A DNA stretch of 64,000 bases from Micromonospora echinaurantiaca (GCF_900090235.1 NZ_LT607750.1:1500501-1564500), one strand, 5' to 3'; positions 42,903-51,347 are shown, counted from the first letter of the stretch. Program-made: numbers and translations. Notes: generated by a model not told the origin, from the letters alone.

Positions 42903-43643
42903 TCATCCTCCGGTGGGTCCGAAGCGTTCGGTGCGGATGTTCGCGGGGTCGTGGCCGATGTCGACGAGAAGGTCGGCCACGGTCTCGACGAATCCGGTGG
43001 GCCCGCAGACGAACGCCACAGTGTCGGCATCACGGGGCCAGGCGACGCGGGCGAGGGCGTCCGCGTCCAGTCGTCGGGGTGGGACCGGCCAGCCGTGGGG
43101 CGCGACCCTGGTATAGACGTGAGTGACGGTGACGCGACCATCGCCTGCGGCCGCCACAGCTGCAAGATCCGCCGTGAACAGCGCATCCGACGGGGATCGG
43201 GTCGAGTAGAGCAGTCTGGTGGGATTCGTCGCCGCACGCACCATCGACATCAGAGGCGCCACGCCGGACCCGCCGCCGATCAGCAACGCCGGGCGCGGAT
43301 CGGCGGTTCGGCGTACGAACCAGCCGCCGAGCGGCCCACGGATCTCGAGCTGGTCACCCAGCTCGGCAACGTCGACGAGGTACGGCGAGACCTCACCGTC
43401 GGTCACCGCCTGGACAGTCACCTCGAGCCGGTCGGGCCTCGGGGCGGACGAGATCGAGTAGCTGCGGTACGCCGTGTAGCCGTCGGGAGCCGTCAATCGG
43501 ACGTCGACGTGCTGGCCCGGCACGTGGCCCGTCCAGCCGTCGACGTCGAGGACCAAGGTCCGCGCCGTCGCAGTCTCCGCCCGGGTGGCCGCGACGGTCG
43601 CCGGCTGCCAGGTCAGTCTGCCTGGTACCGCTGCTCGCGCCAT
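42903..43643 (-). CDS. Ferredoxin reductase-type flavoprotein (FNR fold)
   Basis: 246 aa from ATG 43643; it overlaps the end of the molybdopterin gene by 31 nt, suggesting translational coupling. The FAD-binding motif RSYSISSAP, the NAD(P) loop GGGSGVAPLMSM and the C-terminal CGPTGFVE are intact. No 2Fe-2S domain follows, so electrons go from NAD(P)H through flavin to a partner, here presumably the molybdopterin enzyme encoded before it. Downstream, the DUF6510 start overlaps or nearly overlaps its stop. Confidence 0.88.
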   Translation of the reverse strand: MARAAVPGRLTWQPATVAATRAETATARTLVLDVDGWTGHVPGQHVDVRLTAPDGYTAYRSYSISSAPRPDRLEVTVQAVTDGEVSPYLVDVAELGDQLEIRGPLGGWFVRRTADPRPALLIGGGSGVAPLMSMVRAATNPTRLLYSTRSPSDALFTADLAAVAAAGDGRVTVTHVYTRVAPHGWPVPPRRLDADALARVAWPRDADTVAFVCGPTGFVETVADLLVDIGHDPANIRTERFGPTGG

Positions 43644-44209
43644 GGGTCGCCGTAGTTGTGGTAGCCGGCCGTCTCCCAGAACCCAGGCTCGTCGTCGAGA
43701 CGCAGTTCCAGAGCGCGCAGCCATTTCGCGCTCTTCCAGAAGTACAGGTGAGGAACGAGGAGACGAGCTGGCCCGCCGTGCACCGGAACCAGTGGCTCGC
43801 CGTCGAACTCGTACGCCACCCAGGCCTGACCGTCGAGAAGGTCCTCAAGCGGGATGTTGGTGGTGTAGCCGCCATAGGAGTGGGCGACGACGTACTCGGC
43901 CGCAGTCTCGGCGTCGGCCAGCAACGTGTCTACGGAGACCCCTCGCCAGCGCGTGCCGAACTTCGACCAGTGCGTGACGCAATGGATGTCAACGGTCGGC
44001 TCGTCGGCAGGAAGGGCGGTGAACTCCGCCCATGACCACGTGCTCCGCTCGCCGGTCTCGGTGACCACCGCGAGCTCCCACTGGTCGAGCCCGATGCGCG
44101 GTGTCGGTCCCGCCGACAGCACCGGGAAGTCGTCCGTGCGGTACTGGCCGGGTGGGAGATCGGTGTCGTCGCGTCTGCGGCCGCCGAAACCGCGTGTGAT
44201 CACTGCCAT
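43613..44209 (-). CDS. Cytosolic molybdopterin-dependent oxidoreductase (sulfite oxidase/MsrP fold)
   Basis: 198 aa from ATG 44209, which has GGGGAGGGG upstream; the frame continues to 44608 without protein features. The Mo-pterin ligand Cys is C77 in DIHCVTHWSKFGTRWRGV, with the typical HSYGGYTTNIPLEDLL and later HGGPARLLVPHLYFWKSAKW. No Tat signal is present, unlike periplasmic MsrP/YedY. With the flavin reductase gene it could form a soluble system reducing methionine sulfoxide or another S- or N-oxide (inference from fold and context). An imperfect GGACT-type repeat lies 176 nt upstream. Confidence 0.87.
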   Translation of the reverse strand: MAVITRGFGGRRRDDTDLPPGQYRTDDFPVLSAGPTPRIGLDQWELAVVTETGERSTWSWAEFTALPADEPTVDIHCVTHWSKFGTRWRGVSVDTLLADAETAAEYVVAHSYGGYTTNIPLEDLLDGQAWVAYEFDGEPLVPVHGGPARLLVPHLYFWKSAKWLRALELRLDDEPGFWETAGYHNYGDPWREQRYQAD

Positions 44210-44560
44210 GTGCCCCTCCCCAAGTAGCGGCCGGACGGCCGCGATCCCGCTGCCATCCGTGCTTCCACTCGGCCCGTGGATGTCGATCTGGTACCCGCCC
44301 ATGGCGTCATCGTCAGCGAGCGCCCCGGTGATGAGATTCTCCTCGGTGGGGACGTGGTCGCCCGCACTCCGGCGTAAGTTAACTGGACCATCGAGTCCAG
44401 AATAAGCTGGCGTGGCGCCTGACGGCAAACCTCGCTGGCCGTCGGTGGTGTGGATCAGCAGCAGCGCGCCCGGCGGTCGTGGCGGTGCGTCCTTATCTGG
44501 CGGACGCCTCCACGGTGGGAACCCATGGACGGCATCGTCCATACATTCCCCGGCCAACCC
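44210..44560. other. Long leader without gene before the molybdopterin operon
   Basis: No credible gene. An operator-like repeat at 44385-44398 marks a likely promoter on the minus strand. Confidence 0.5.
44385..44398. promoter_or_regulatory. Operator-like site, one mismatch (GGACC-ATCG-AGTCC)
   Basis: It also forms the symmetric pair CTGGAC-N6-GTCCAG (44383-44400). It lies 176 nt upstream of the molybdopterin oxidoreductase start. Confidence 0.45.
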
Positions 44561-44824
44561 AGGTGACGCTGCACCAGACCGCATCCACAACTGCCGTTGC
44601 AGTAGCAAGCCGGTTGATCAGACAAACCCTGCGGTACAGGTGCTGTTGGCGTCTTGCTGTACGTGCCAAGGCCGCCAGTTCGATCAAAGTCTCGGCCAGG
44701 TCGTCCCGGCGGTGGGCGGAGTGTTGGCTGCGCCAGCCGCGATGTGCTCTCCGGCCTCATACAGCGCGACGTACAGATCTTCGGCGGGTGCGCGGTCGAT
44801 CCGCAGAACGATGTCATCCCGCAT
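44560..44824 (-). pseudogene. Possible frameshifted small gene
   Basis: From ATG 44824 the minus strand reads MRDDIVLRIDRAPAEDLYVA then LYEAGEHIAAGAANT and meets a stop at about 44687; shifting one frame gives RRDDLAETLIELAALARTAR followed by RQQHLYRRV. Both halves have plausible protein composition and join smoothly. No family recognised. It could also be chance. Confidence 0.3.
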
Positions 44825-45135
44825 GCGCAGACCCTAATCGCACCCTGGCGCGGCACCGGCCGGTCCAGGTCGGGATGCGCGGATCCGCCGCCGAGGGGGC
44901 GTCAGGGGCCGCACCTGCGAGACCGACGAGTCAGCCCGCCGCTCGTGCCGATGTGCGGACGTGCTCACGGTGCCCTGACTACTTGCGGTGATCACCAAGT
45001 CGGGTGTCGAGGCGAGCACTGGCGCGTGGAAGGAGCCAGCACACCGTCGCCCGGTCGGGGTGGCGTCTACTCACGCCCGGGGGCCGGGGGCCGGGGGCCG
45101 GGGGCCGGGGGCCGGGGGCGCGGTAGCGTGCGCCG
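44825..45135. other. Intergenic region with G-rich heptamer array
   Basis: No gene seen. The right end holds six tandem CCGGGGG units directly before the DUF4303 start. Confidence 0.6.
45077..45118. repeat. Six perfect CCGGGGG heptamers
   Basis: Uninterrupted tandem array on the plus strand ending 17 nt before GTG 45136. Runs of five G separated by CC can form G-quadruplexes on the plus strand, and slippage could change the distance from promoter to start. Confidence 0.9.
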
Positions 45136-45693
45136 GTGGATTGGGACTCCTTCGAGGCGGCATGGCACGACAGCGGATGCCAGACCCTGGCCGACATCGC
45201 CGCAGCGCATCCGGACGAGCAGCTGTACGCCGCAGCCTTCCACCTCTTCTACAGTGATGGCATCCAGATCCTTCCACCGGCCCTTGCCGCTAACACCGAG
45301 GCGGCGGTGCACCAGACCGACGGGCAATCGACGCGGTTTGCCGCACCGGAATGGCGGTGGGATGTCCTGGAGGCCGCGAGCGACGCGATGCGGCCGTGGT
45401 ACCACCGCCTCAGCGAGGAGTTCCTCGCGCCCGCCACCACTGATGCCGAACGGGACGCGGCGTTGGACGCGCTGGATACGGCACACGACGGCGCGATGGC
45501 CAGGGTCTGCAAGGCGATGACCGAGACTGCTCGTCGGGGCGGCATCCACGACTCGCTTCCGACCAATTTCGTCGTCGTCATCCTCGAGGGTCAACGGGGG
45601 GACGAGGAGGCCGACCTGATCCGCGCGAGCGTCGACCCACAGGTCCTCGTGACCGTCCCGGAACTGGCCGATTACCTGCGAGAGTTCCAGTAG
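45136..45693 (+). CDS. DUF4303 family protein
   Basis: 185 aa from GTG 45136. The pattern DEQLYAAAFHLFYSDGIQILPPALAANTE near the N-terminus, RWDVLEAASDAM and the acidic C-terminal tail with LADYLREF fit DUF4303, small cytosolic proteins of unknown function that often occur with polymorphic-toxin or SMI1-type immunity genes. No toxin gene is adjacent here. The G-rich repeat array directly upstream leaves no clear ribosome binding site. Confidence 0.75.
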   Translation: MDWDSFEAAWHDSGCQTLADIAAAHPDEQLYAAAFHLFYSDGIQILPPALAANTEAAVHQTDGQSTRFAAPEWRWDVLEAASDAMRPWYHRLSEEFLAPATTDAERDAALDALDTAHDGAMARVCKAMTETARRGGIHDSLPTNFVVVILEGQRGDEEADLIRASVDPQVLVTVPELADYLREFQ

Positions 45694-45898
45694 GCGTGAC
45701 CTCCAGCAGGCTTGACTGATTCGTCCACTCAATGCACTCTTCTGCCGCTGGTCGACCGCCACTGCCGCTACCGATGCGGACGTAGCCGCCGCATGAGGAC
45801 CACGTACTGAAGCCCGAGGGCACGCGTTGACCAACGGACAGGTGATTGACGTGGCCGGACGAGCCGATTCAGGCGCGCCGTCGTTGGTCGATCGTGCA

Positions 45899-46236
45899 TC
45901 ACCCCGATGCCTGGCCGGTCACGATGGCCGGGAACTCGTCACCGGCGTTGAGTCTGGTCACGAGGTGCAGGACGGCTTGGGGTCCGCCGTTCGCCTCGAT
46001 CCACCGGTCTACCGCGCAGGCGGCTCGGGCGGAGGTCCGCCCGTCGGCGTTGGCGGTGGCGAGCCATTGGGGGAGCGTCTGGGGCAGGGCGCCGCCCGGC
46101 TCAGCCCTCCGTGGGACAGGCCAGAATGCGCGGCGAGCTTTCGCGCCCGCCGTAGAAGGTACGGATGCGCTGATCCGCCGCGGCCACCATGTCGACAACC
46201 TGCTGCCGCTGTAGTGCTGCCAACCTTGCCGTGCCG
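45899..46236 (-). pseudogene. Peptidase MA-like gene with internal deletion
   Basis: One minus-strand frame reads QRQQVVDMVAAADQRIRTFY then GGRESSPRILACPTEG, like the N-terminal part of actinobacterial MA-clan metallopeptidase-like proteins. Another frame continues with LPQWLATANADGRTSARAAC then AVDRWIEANGGPQAVLHLVT, like their C-terminal part. The middle portion, with the expected zinc motif HExxH, is gone. It follows the ABC permease on the same strand. Assignment rests on pattern memory only. Confidence 0.4.
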
Positions 46237-46276
46237 GGTGGGGCGCCAAGTCTTTCTCATCAGGTCATTCCTGCTT

Positions 46277-46990
46277 TCAGGCATCGCGCCGGATGAACAT
46301 CACTGCCGCCAGGGCAAGGGTGAGCGCGACGCAGGGCGTCATCAGAACTCCCCCTTGTAGTGCCGTCAGTGTGGCGTCGTACGAGGAGGCGGTCTGGTAC
46401 ATCTGCCTTCCGGCCCGGTCCGGCAGATATCCGGCCACCGTGGTGACCCTGGTCAGGAGGGGCGAGGCGACGTAGACCAGGCCAAGCATGATCACCAGCG
46501 CGGCCAGGACGTCCCGGGTCAACAGGGCGACGGCATAGGCGAGCACGCTGATCAGCAGCAGGTACGCCACCGCTCCGAGCAGCGCGCCGAAGGACGGCCT
46601 CCGTTCACTCACGATGGCCAGCGCGGCGACGGCGAGCACGGCCGTCACCGCGGCGGTCATCAGATGCGCGACGGTCTTTCCAACCGCCAGTAGTGGCCGG
46701 TCGGGCACACTCGTCAGGGTGGTGTGGATCTGACGCCCGCTGCACTCCGTCGCCGCCGCGAGCACGCCGAGAAGGATCAAACCAACCTGTCCGTACTCGA
46801 TGGCCTGGATCCCCACGTCGGTGGCGGCGGAAGCCGCGGCATCGCCCGGCGGCTCGGGTGCGGCCGCGTGAAGGACGAGGGCCAGCCCCGGCACGCCGAG
46901 TAGTGTTGCGCCGACGGTGGCGGCGACGTCCGGAAGAGTGCGCAGTTTGATCAGCTCAGCGGCGGCGACGTCGGTGAACCTGCTGTCCAT
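46277..46990 (-). CDS. ABC transporter permease
   Basis: 237 aa from ATG 46990, which has GGAGG upstream. It starts MDSRFTDVAAAELIKLRT, the usual cytosolic beginning of ABC-2-type permeases, then about six helices; the loop CSGRQIHTTLTSVPDR mirrors that in the sister permease (GGGRQISTTLTSTPRR). It lies 13 nt after the first permease stop. Likely partner of the ATPase at 47786. Confidence 0.85.
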   Translation of the reverse strand: MDSRFTDVAAAELIKLRTLPDVAATVGATLLGVPGLALVLHAAAPEPPGDAAASAATDVGIQAIEYGQVGLILLGVLAAATECSGRQIHTTLTSVPDRPLLAVGKTVAHLMTAAVTAVLAVAALAIVSERRPSFGALLGAVAYLLLISVLAYAVALLTRDVLAALVIMLGLVYVASPLLTRVTTVAGYLPDRAGRQMYQTASSYDATLTALQGGVLMTPCVALTLALAAVMFIRRDA

Positions 46991-47003
46991 CGCTGTCCTC
47001 CGC

Positions 47004-47789
47004 TCAGGCGTCGCGTCGAGCGAACACAACAGTCGCGACGACCAGCATCACGACGGTCCAGGCGGCCATGACAAGACGCCCGGCGATCGGGCCGAGCATG
47101 TCCTCCGCCGGATAGTTGGCGCTGACCATCTGCGCTCCCGCGACATCGGGCAGGTACCTGGCCAGCCCTGTGACGCGGGTCAGCAGCAGCGAGACGGAGA
47201 CGAGGGAGGCGTTGGCGATGAGGAGAGCCAGCGGAATGACGCCGCTCCGGGTGAGGACGGTGACGGCGCAGGCGAGCAGCGCAGTGAGCACCAGGTAGAC
47301 GACGGATCCGACGGCCCGCCAACCGATCCTGTCGACGAGGTCACCCAGCGGGTGCCCGTATTCGCCGAGCAGCGTGTGAGACACCATGATCGCCCCGGGC
47401 ACGGTGAAAGCGGCGAGCGCGCCGGTCGTCACCGTCACCACGGTGACCTTCGCGGCGAGCAGGGCCGAGCGCCGGGGCGTACTTGTCAAGGTGGTGGATA
47501 TCTGTCGGCCACCGCCGGCGTCGTCGCGGTTGGACGTGTACTCACTGCTGATGATGACGACGCCGAGCACGATCGCACCCACGGCCCCCACCGGAAGCAG
47601 ATCGAGCCCCGCGCCGGCCGTGGTCTGGTCGGTGAACCTCGCGGTGTCGCCGCGCTTCAGCGCGGCCCGCATCGAGATGGCCGATAGGGCCGCGAAACCG
47701 AGCGTACCCAGCACGCTGATGGCAATGGCGACGAGCGCCGCCGGCAGCCCGAGCAACTTTCTGAACTCGGCGGTGACCATGTCGCTCAC
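47004..47789 (-). CDS. ABC transporter permease
   Basis: 261 aa with about six helices; N-terminus MVTAEFRKLLGLPAALVAI and the shared SEYTSNRDDAGGGRQISTTL loop. Its start overlaps the ATPase stop by 4 nt (ATGA), so the three proteins are translated together. It belongs to the ABC-2 exporter type found next to histidine kinase/response regulator genes in actinobacteria; these often export antibiotics or lipids. Confidence 0.86.
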   Translation of the reverse strand: MSDMVTAEFRKLLGLPAALVAIAISVLGTLGFAALSAISMRAALKRGDTARFTDQTTAGAGLDLLPVGAVGAIVLGVVIISSEYTSNRDDAGGGRQISTTLTSTPRRSALLAAKVTVVTVTTGALAAFTVPGAIMVSHTLLGEYGHPLGDLVDRIGWRAVGSVVYLVLTALLACAVTVLTRSGVIPLALLIANASLVSVSLLLTRVTGLARYLPDVAGAQMVSANYPAEDMLGPIAGRLVMAAWTVVMLVVATVVFARRDA

Positions 47790-48454
47790 GCTCTGCCCCC
47801 GTCCCTCGGGTAGTCGACGGGGCGCCCGCCGGTGGGATCGGTGAGGGCGAAGAACGCGTCCTCCGAGGAGTACCCGGCGGTGACCGCGGCAAGCGGTCCG
47901 TGGCTGACAACCCGTCCGCCGCTGATCACAACGAGGTCGTCGGCGATGTCGGCCATCTCGGCCATGAGGTGACTTGAGAGCAGCACGGTGCGTCCCGTGG
48001 CGGCGAACTCGGTGAGGAGCCGGCGGATGCCGCCCGGGTCGAGACCGTTGACCGGTTCATCGAGGATCAGCAGTTCGGGGTCGCCGAGCAATGCCGTCGC
48101 CAGGCCCAGGCGCCGCCCCATGCCGAGCGAGTACCTCCCGACGCGTCTGCCGGCGGCGTCACTCAGCCCGACGATCTCCAGTACCTCATCTACCCGGTCC
48201 TTCCGGATGCCGTTGCTTCGCGCCACCCAGCGGAGGTGAGCGTGGGCGGTCCTGGACGGGTGCGCGCCAGTACCGTCGAGCAGGGATCCGACGGTACGCA
48301 ACGGATGGCGCAGCGTACGGTAGGGCACACCTGCGATGAGCGCCGAGCCGGCGTCGGCCGAGTCCAAGCCGAGCAGCACCCGCAGGGTCGAGGACTTCCC
48401 GGCGCCGTTCGGACCGAGGAACCCGGTTATCCGGCCTCGCGGCCAGCCCGGCAC
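47786..48454 (-). CDS. ABC transporter ATP-binding protein, N-terminally shortened
   Basis: 222 aa from GTG 48454, the only possible start (a stop lies 27 nt upstream in frame). Walker A is GFLGPNGAGKSST at about residues 11-23; the signature reads YSLGMGRRLGLA, and Walker B LLILDEPVNGLDP is intact, with the switch His in LLSSHLMAEM. About 20-25 residues that normally precede Walker A, including the first strand and the aromatic A-loop residue, are missing because the gene begins at a deletion join with a histidine kinase gene. ATP binding is therefore doubtful. Confidence 0.82.
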   Translation of the reverse strand: MPGWPRGRITGFLGPNGAGKSSTLRVLLGLDSADAGSALIAGVPYRTLRHPLRTVGSLLDGTGAHPSRTAHAHLRWVARSNGIRKDRVDEVLEIVGLSDAAGRRVGRYSLGMGRRLGLATALLGDPELLILDEPVNGLDPGGIRRLLTEFAATGRTVLLSSHLMAEMADIADDLVVISGGRVVSHGPLAAVTAGYSSEDAFFALTDPTGGRPVDYPRDGGRA

Positions 48455-49292
48455 CCGGCGGAACCCGGTCGCAGCCGCTCACCGTCAGGGTCACCGCGAT
48501 CCCGGCATGCTCGACGCGTTCGACAAGTCCCGGCAGGTCGTTGATGCCCGGCTGCGGGCCGCGCGCCGCGCCTTCACCGGGGTCGCGGACTGCCGCCAAC
48601 GCCGCACGCAGCTCATCCAGCGCCTCGCGGCTCGTCGTCTCGATCTGCGCGAGCTTCGCCCTGAGCCGTCCGGCGTCGTCGCCGCCGAGCTGACGCGCGA
48701 CACCGGAGACGACCGAGATCGTGCCCAACGAGTGCGACACGATGTCGTGCACCTCCCGAGCGACCCGAAGCCGCTCCGCCGTGACCGCGCGCTCCTGCTC
48801 GGCCCGCAACGCGTGCTCGGCTTCCCGTCGTTGCCGCCTCATCGCGCTGCCCAACGTCCACGTCCCGGCCAGCACCAGCAGACTCACCATCACATACCGG
48901 ACGGCCTCCTCAGCCCCGGCCGGTCCGCCAACCGCGACCAGGGCGATCAGCAGCCCCATCGTCACCGAGATGGCCGGGAGCAGCCTGGTACTGCCCCGCG
49001 AAACCGCGACCGGAAACAGGGTCTACGCGGCGGCCACGGACGGATCATGGGTCATGCCCAACACGGCGCCGGCGAGAGTCACTCCAGCGACGAGGCAGAA
49101 CGCCACGACGGACCAGCGCGACCGGAGCAGCATCCCCACGATCAACAGGACGATGGCCCACACATGCGCGGAGCGCGACCAGCCGGGACGGCCGACCAGC
49201 GGCAGCCAGAAAACCAGAACGCAGAGCAGCGCGGCACCCAGGCCCAGACCGATCGACTCCAACAACGACAGGACCTGACGCGGCCGAGCCAT
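48450..49292 (-). pseudogene. Histidine kinase with internal stop and lost ATPase domain
   Basis: From ATG 49292 the minus strand encodes membrane helices (LGAALLCVLVFWLPLVGRP, LIVGMLLRSRWSVVAFCLVA), meets an in-frame TAG at 49023-49025, then continues in the same frame with TLFPVAVSRGSTRLLPAISV, more helices, and the phosphoacceptor box EVHDIVSHSLGTISVVSG. After IAVTLTVSG the sequence runs into the ABC ATPase region, so the HATPase domain and the usual response regulator gene are gone. One base change in the TAG would restore the first defect, but not the second. Confidence 0.8.
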
Positions 49293-49502
49293 GTCTGAAC
49301 AGTACCCGGAGGGCCTCCGTCGCAGGTATCGGCGACGGGATGGCCAGGCCGAAGGGGCCGCCTGCGTTCGAGTCGCGGGTGGCGTCCCGCACCCGGTCTC
49401 GCGGAGCCCCGGGTCGGGCAGCAGCCACACCGTCAACCATCGTCGGCGAGTGGCTCGGGCGACCGCTTGCCGGACGCGTAACACAGTGGTTACGCTTTCC
49501 CG

Positions 49503-49865
49503 GTGGACGAGGTGGCGGCGGCGATAGCCGACCCGGTGCGGCGAGACATCCTGGTGATGCTGCGCGAGCAGCGGCTCCCCGCGGGGGAGATCGCCGACCG
49601 GTTCACCATCAGCCGGCCTGCCGTCAGCCGACACCTGCGGGTGCTCCGGGAGAGCGGCCTGGTCCGCGACACGCTCGTCGGCCGCCAACGCTTCTACGAG
49701 CTGGACGCGTCGCGGTTCGCCGACTTGATCGAGTGGCTCGACCAGTTCGCCCGGTCCGCCGGCTGGGAGCGTCGCCTCGACGCGCTGGAGACCGAGGTCT
49801 ATCGCACCCGTCGCGAACGCCGCCGGCGCGGCACGACGGATCAACGACAGGAGAAAACGGCATGA
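49503..49865 (+). CDS. ArsR-family transcriptional regulator
   Basis: 120 aa from GTG 49503. The winged HTH covers almost the whole protein: AIADPVRRDILVML, then GEIADRFTISRPAVSRHLRVLRESGLV and VGRQRFYELDASRF. No metal-binding Cys are present, so it belongs to the ArsR subgroup that is co-encoded with AHSA1/SRPBCC proteins. Its stop overlaps the next start by 4 nt. Confidence 0.92.
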   Translation: MDEVAAAIADPVRRDILVMLREQRLPAGEIADRFTISRPAVSRHLRVLRESGLVRDTLVGRQRFYELDASRFADLIEWLDQFARSAGWERRLDALETEVYRTRRERRRRGTTDQRQEKTA

Positions 49866-50371
49866 GCAATCCGCCCACCGGCCGCCTCTTCCCGATGGCC
49901 GACGGCCACGATCTCGTCCTCAACCGCACGTTCCGGGCACCCATCGAGGACGTGTGGGCCAGCGTGACCGAATCCGACCGCACCGCCCGATGGTTCGGAG
50001 CGTGGGAAGGCGACGCCGCCCCCGGTCGCACGATCAAGATGCAGATGGCCTACGAGGATCAGGCGCCGTGGTTCGACGTGCGGATCGACGCATGCGACCC
50101 GCCGCGGCGACTGGCCCTGTCGACGACCGACGAGTCCGGCAACTGGCGGATCGAGCTACTGCTGTCGCACACCGATGGTCAGACCGAGCTCCGGCTCGTG
50201 CACCACCTCGACACCATCGACGAGATCGGCGAGATGGGCCCCGGCTGGGAGTACTACCTGGACATGCTGGTGGCAGCGCGGGACGGCTTGTCCACGCCCA
50301 GGTTCGACGATTACTACCCGGCGATGAAGCCTTACTACGAGTCGCTGCCCAACCGGACCGACCCGACGTGA
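49862..50371 (+). CDS. SRPBCC/AHSA1-family protein
   Basis: 169 aa from ATG 49862. The START-like pattern LNRTFRAPIEDVWASVTESDRTARWFG and the ending GWEYYLDMLVAARDG are typical of the Aha1-like (AHSA1) proteins that accompany ArsR regulators. It has a ligand-binding helix-grip fold and is probably cytosolic. Role unknown; translation coupled to the ArsR gene. Confidence 0.9.
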   Translation: MSNPPTGRLFPMADGHDLVLNRTFRAPIEDVWASVTESDRTARWFGAWEGDAAPGRTIKMQMAYEDQAPWFDVRIDACDPPRRLALSTTDESGNWRIELLLSHTDGQTELRLVHHLDTIDEIGEMGPGWEYYLDMLVAARDGLSTPRFDDYYPAMKPYYESLPNRTDPT

Positions 50372-50550
50372 CCTGCAGGGCTGCCTGGAAATCTTCCACA
50401 GCCGACCGTGCGTGCGGGTTGGTCAGCGCGCCAGTCCGTGGCCGCGCGGCTGACCTGTCGCGGTCAGGTATGGCGACGGATGCGGTTACTGATAGCCCCG
50501 GTCATACGGTCCTCGTGACGATCGATGAACCGTCGCAGAGGAGATCCGTC

Positions 50551-50940
50551 ATGAGCAACAGTCGCACCGTCGTCCTGCCGGCCAGCCGCCGGTCGGTCGC
50601 CGTCGCCCTCTGGGTGGCGCAGGCCGTTCTCGCGCTCCAGCTTGCCGCCGGCGGGGTTCTGAAGCTGATCGGCGACGCCGCCATGGTCGACCTGTTCGAC
50701 GAGATCGGCGCCGGTCAGTGGTTCCGCTACGCGGTCGGCCTGGTCGAGCTGGCCGGCGCGGTCGGCCTGCTGATTCCTCGGTTGTGCGGGCTCGCCGCGC
50801 TCGGCGTGGCCGCGCTGCTGGTCGGCGCGACCGTCACCAACGTCGCGATCGGCGTCGCGCCCTGGCTGCCGCTCGTCCTGCTGCTGGTGGCGGCCACCGT
50901 CGCGTACGTACGCCGGTCCGAGATCCGGGGGCGGCGATGA
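50551..50940 (+). CDS. DoxX-family membrane protein
   Basis: 129 aa with four membrane helices; GAGGAG is placed before ATG 50551. Pattern: VAQAVLALQLAAGGVLKLIG, then GAGQWFRYAVGLVELAGAVGLLIP, as in DoxX-like quinone-interacting proteins. It overlaps the next gene by 4 nt. Confidence 0.87.
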   Translation: MSNSRTVVLPASRRSVAVALWVAQAVLALQLAAGGVLKLIGDAAMVDLFDEIGAGQWFRYAVGLVELAGAVGLLIPRLCGLAALGVAALLVGATVTNVAIGVAPWLPLVLLLVAATVAYVRRSEIRGRR

Positions 50941-51347
50941 GCGCCGATCGGGACCAGGCCCTCGGCAGTCTGGCTGTCCTGGTCGGCACCTGGCGGGTGT
51001 CCGGAACGGACGGCGGGGAACAGGGCAGCGTCACCTACCGGTGGATGGAGGGCGGCCGCTTCCTGATCCAGGAGGTCGACCTCGCCGCCGAGGGCGACGG
51101 CGCCAAAGGTGTCGAGTACATCGGCTTCGACACCGACACCGGCACGTTGCGGTCGCACTTCTTCGGTCAGTCCGGCGAGATCCTCCAGTACACATACGAG
51201 GTGGCCGGCGACACGCTCACGATCTGGTTCGGCGACCGCGGCTCGCCGGCCAAGTTCGAAGGCAGGTTCAACGCCGACTTCACGGCCAACACCGGCCGCT
51301 GGGTCTGGCCGGGCGGCGGGTACGCGTCGACGATGGTCAAGGTGTAG
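50937..51347 (+). CDS. DUF1579-like lipocalin-fold protein
   Basis: 136 aa from ATG 50937 (ATGA overlap with doxX). The sequence starts with LAVLVGTWRVSGTDGG, followed by alternating strands with YRWMEGGRFLIQEVDL and a conserved EYIGFDTDTGTLRSHFF, as in the small beta-barrel DUF1579/nitrobindin-like proteins. The 3' end overlaps the convergent LuxR gene by 11 nt. Ligand unknown. Confidence 0.75.
   Translation: MSADRDQALGSLAVLVGTWRVSGTDGGEQGSVTYRWMEGGRFLIQEVDLAAEGDGAKGVEYIGFDTDTGTLRSHFFGQSGEILQYTYEVAGDTLTIWFGDRGSPAKFEGRFNADFTANTGRWVWPGGGYASTMVKV

Noticed and set aside
45136..45693. DUF4303 as immunity protein of a toxin system
   Set aside because: No toxin-like gene with a variable C-terminus is found on either side.
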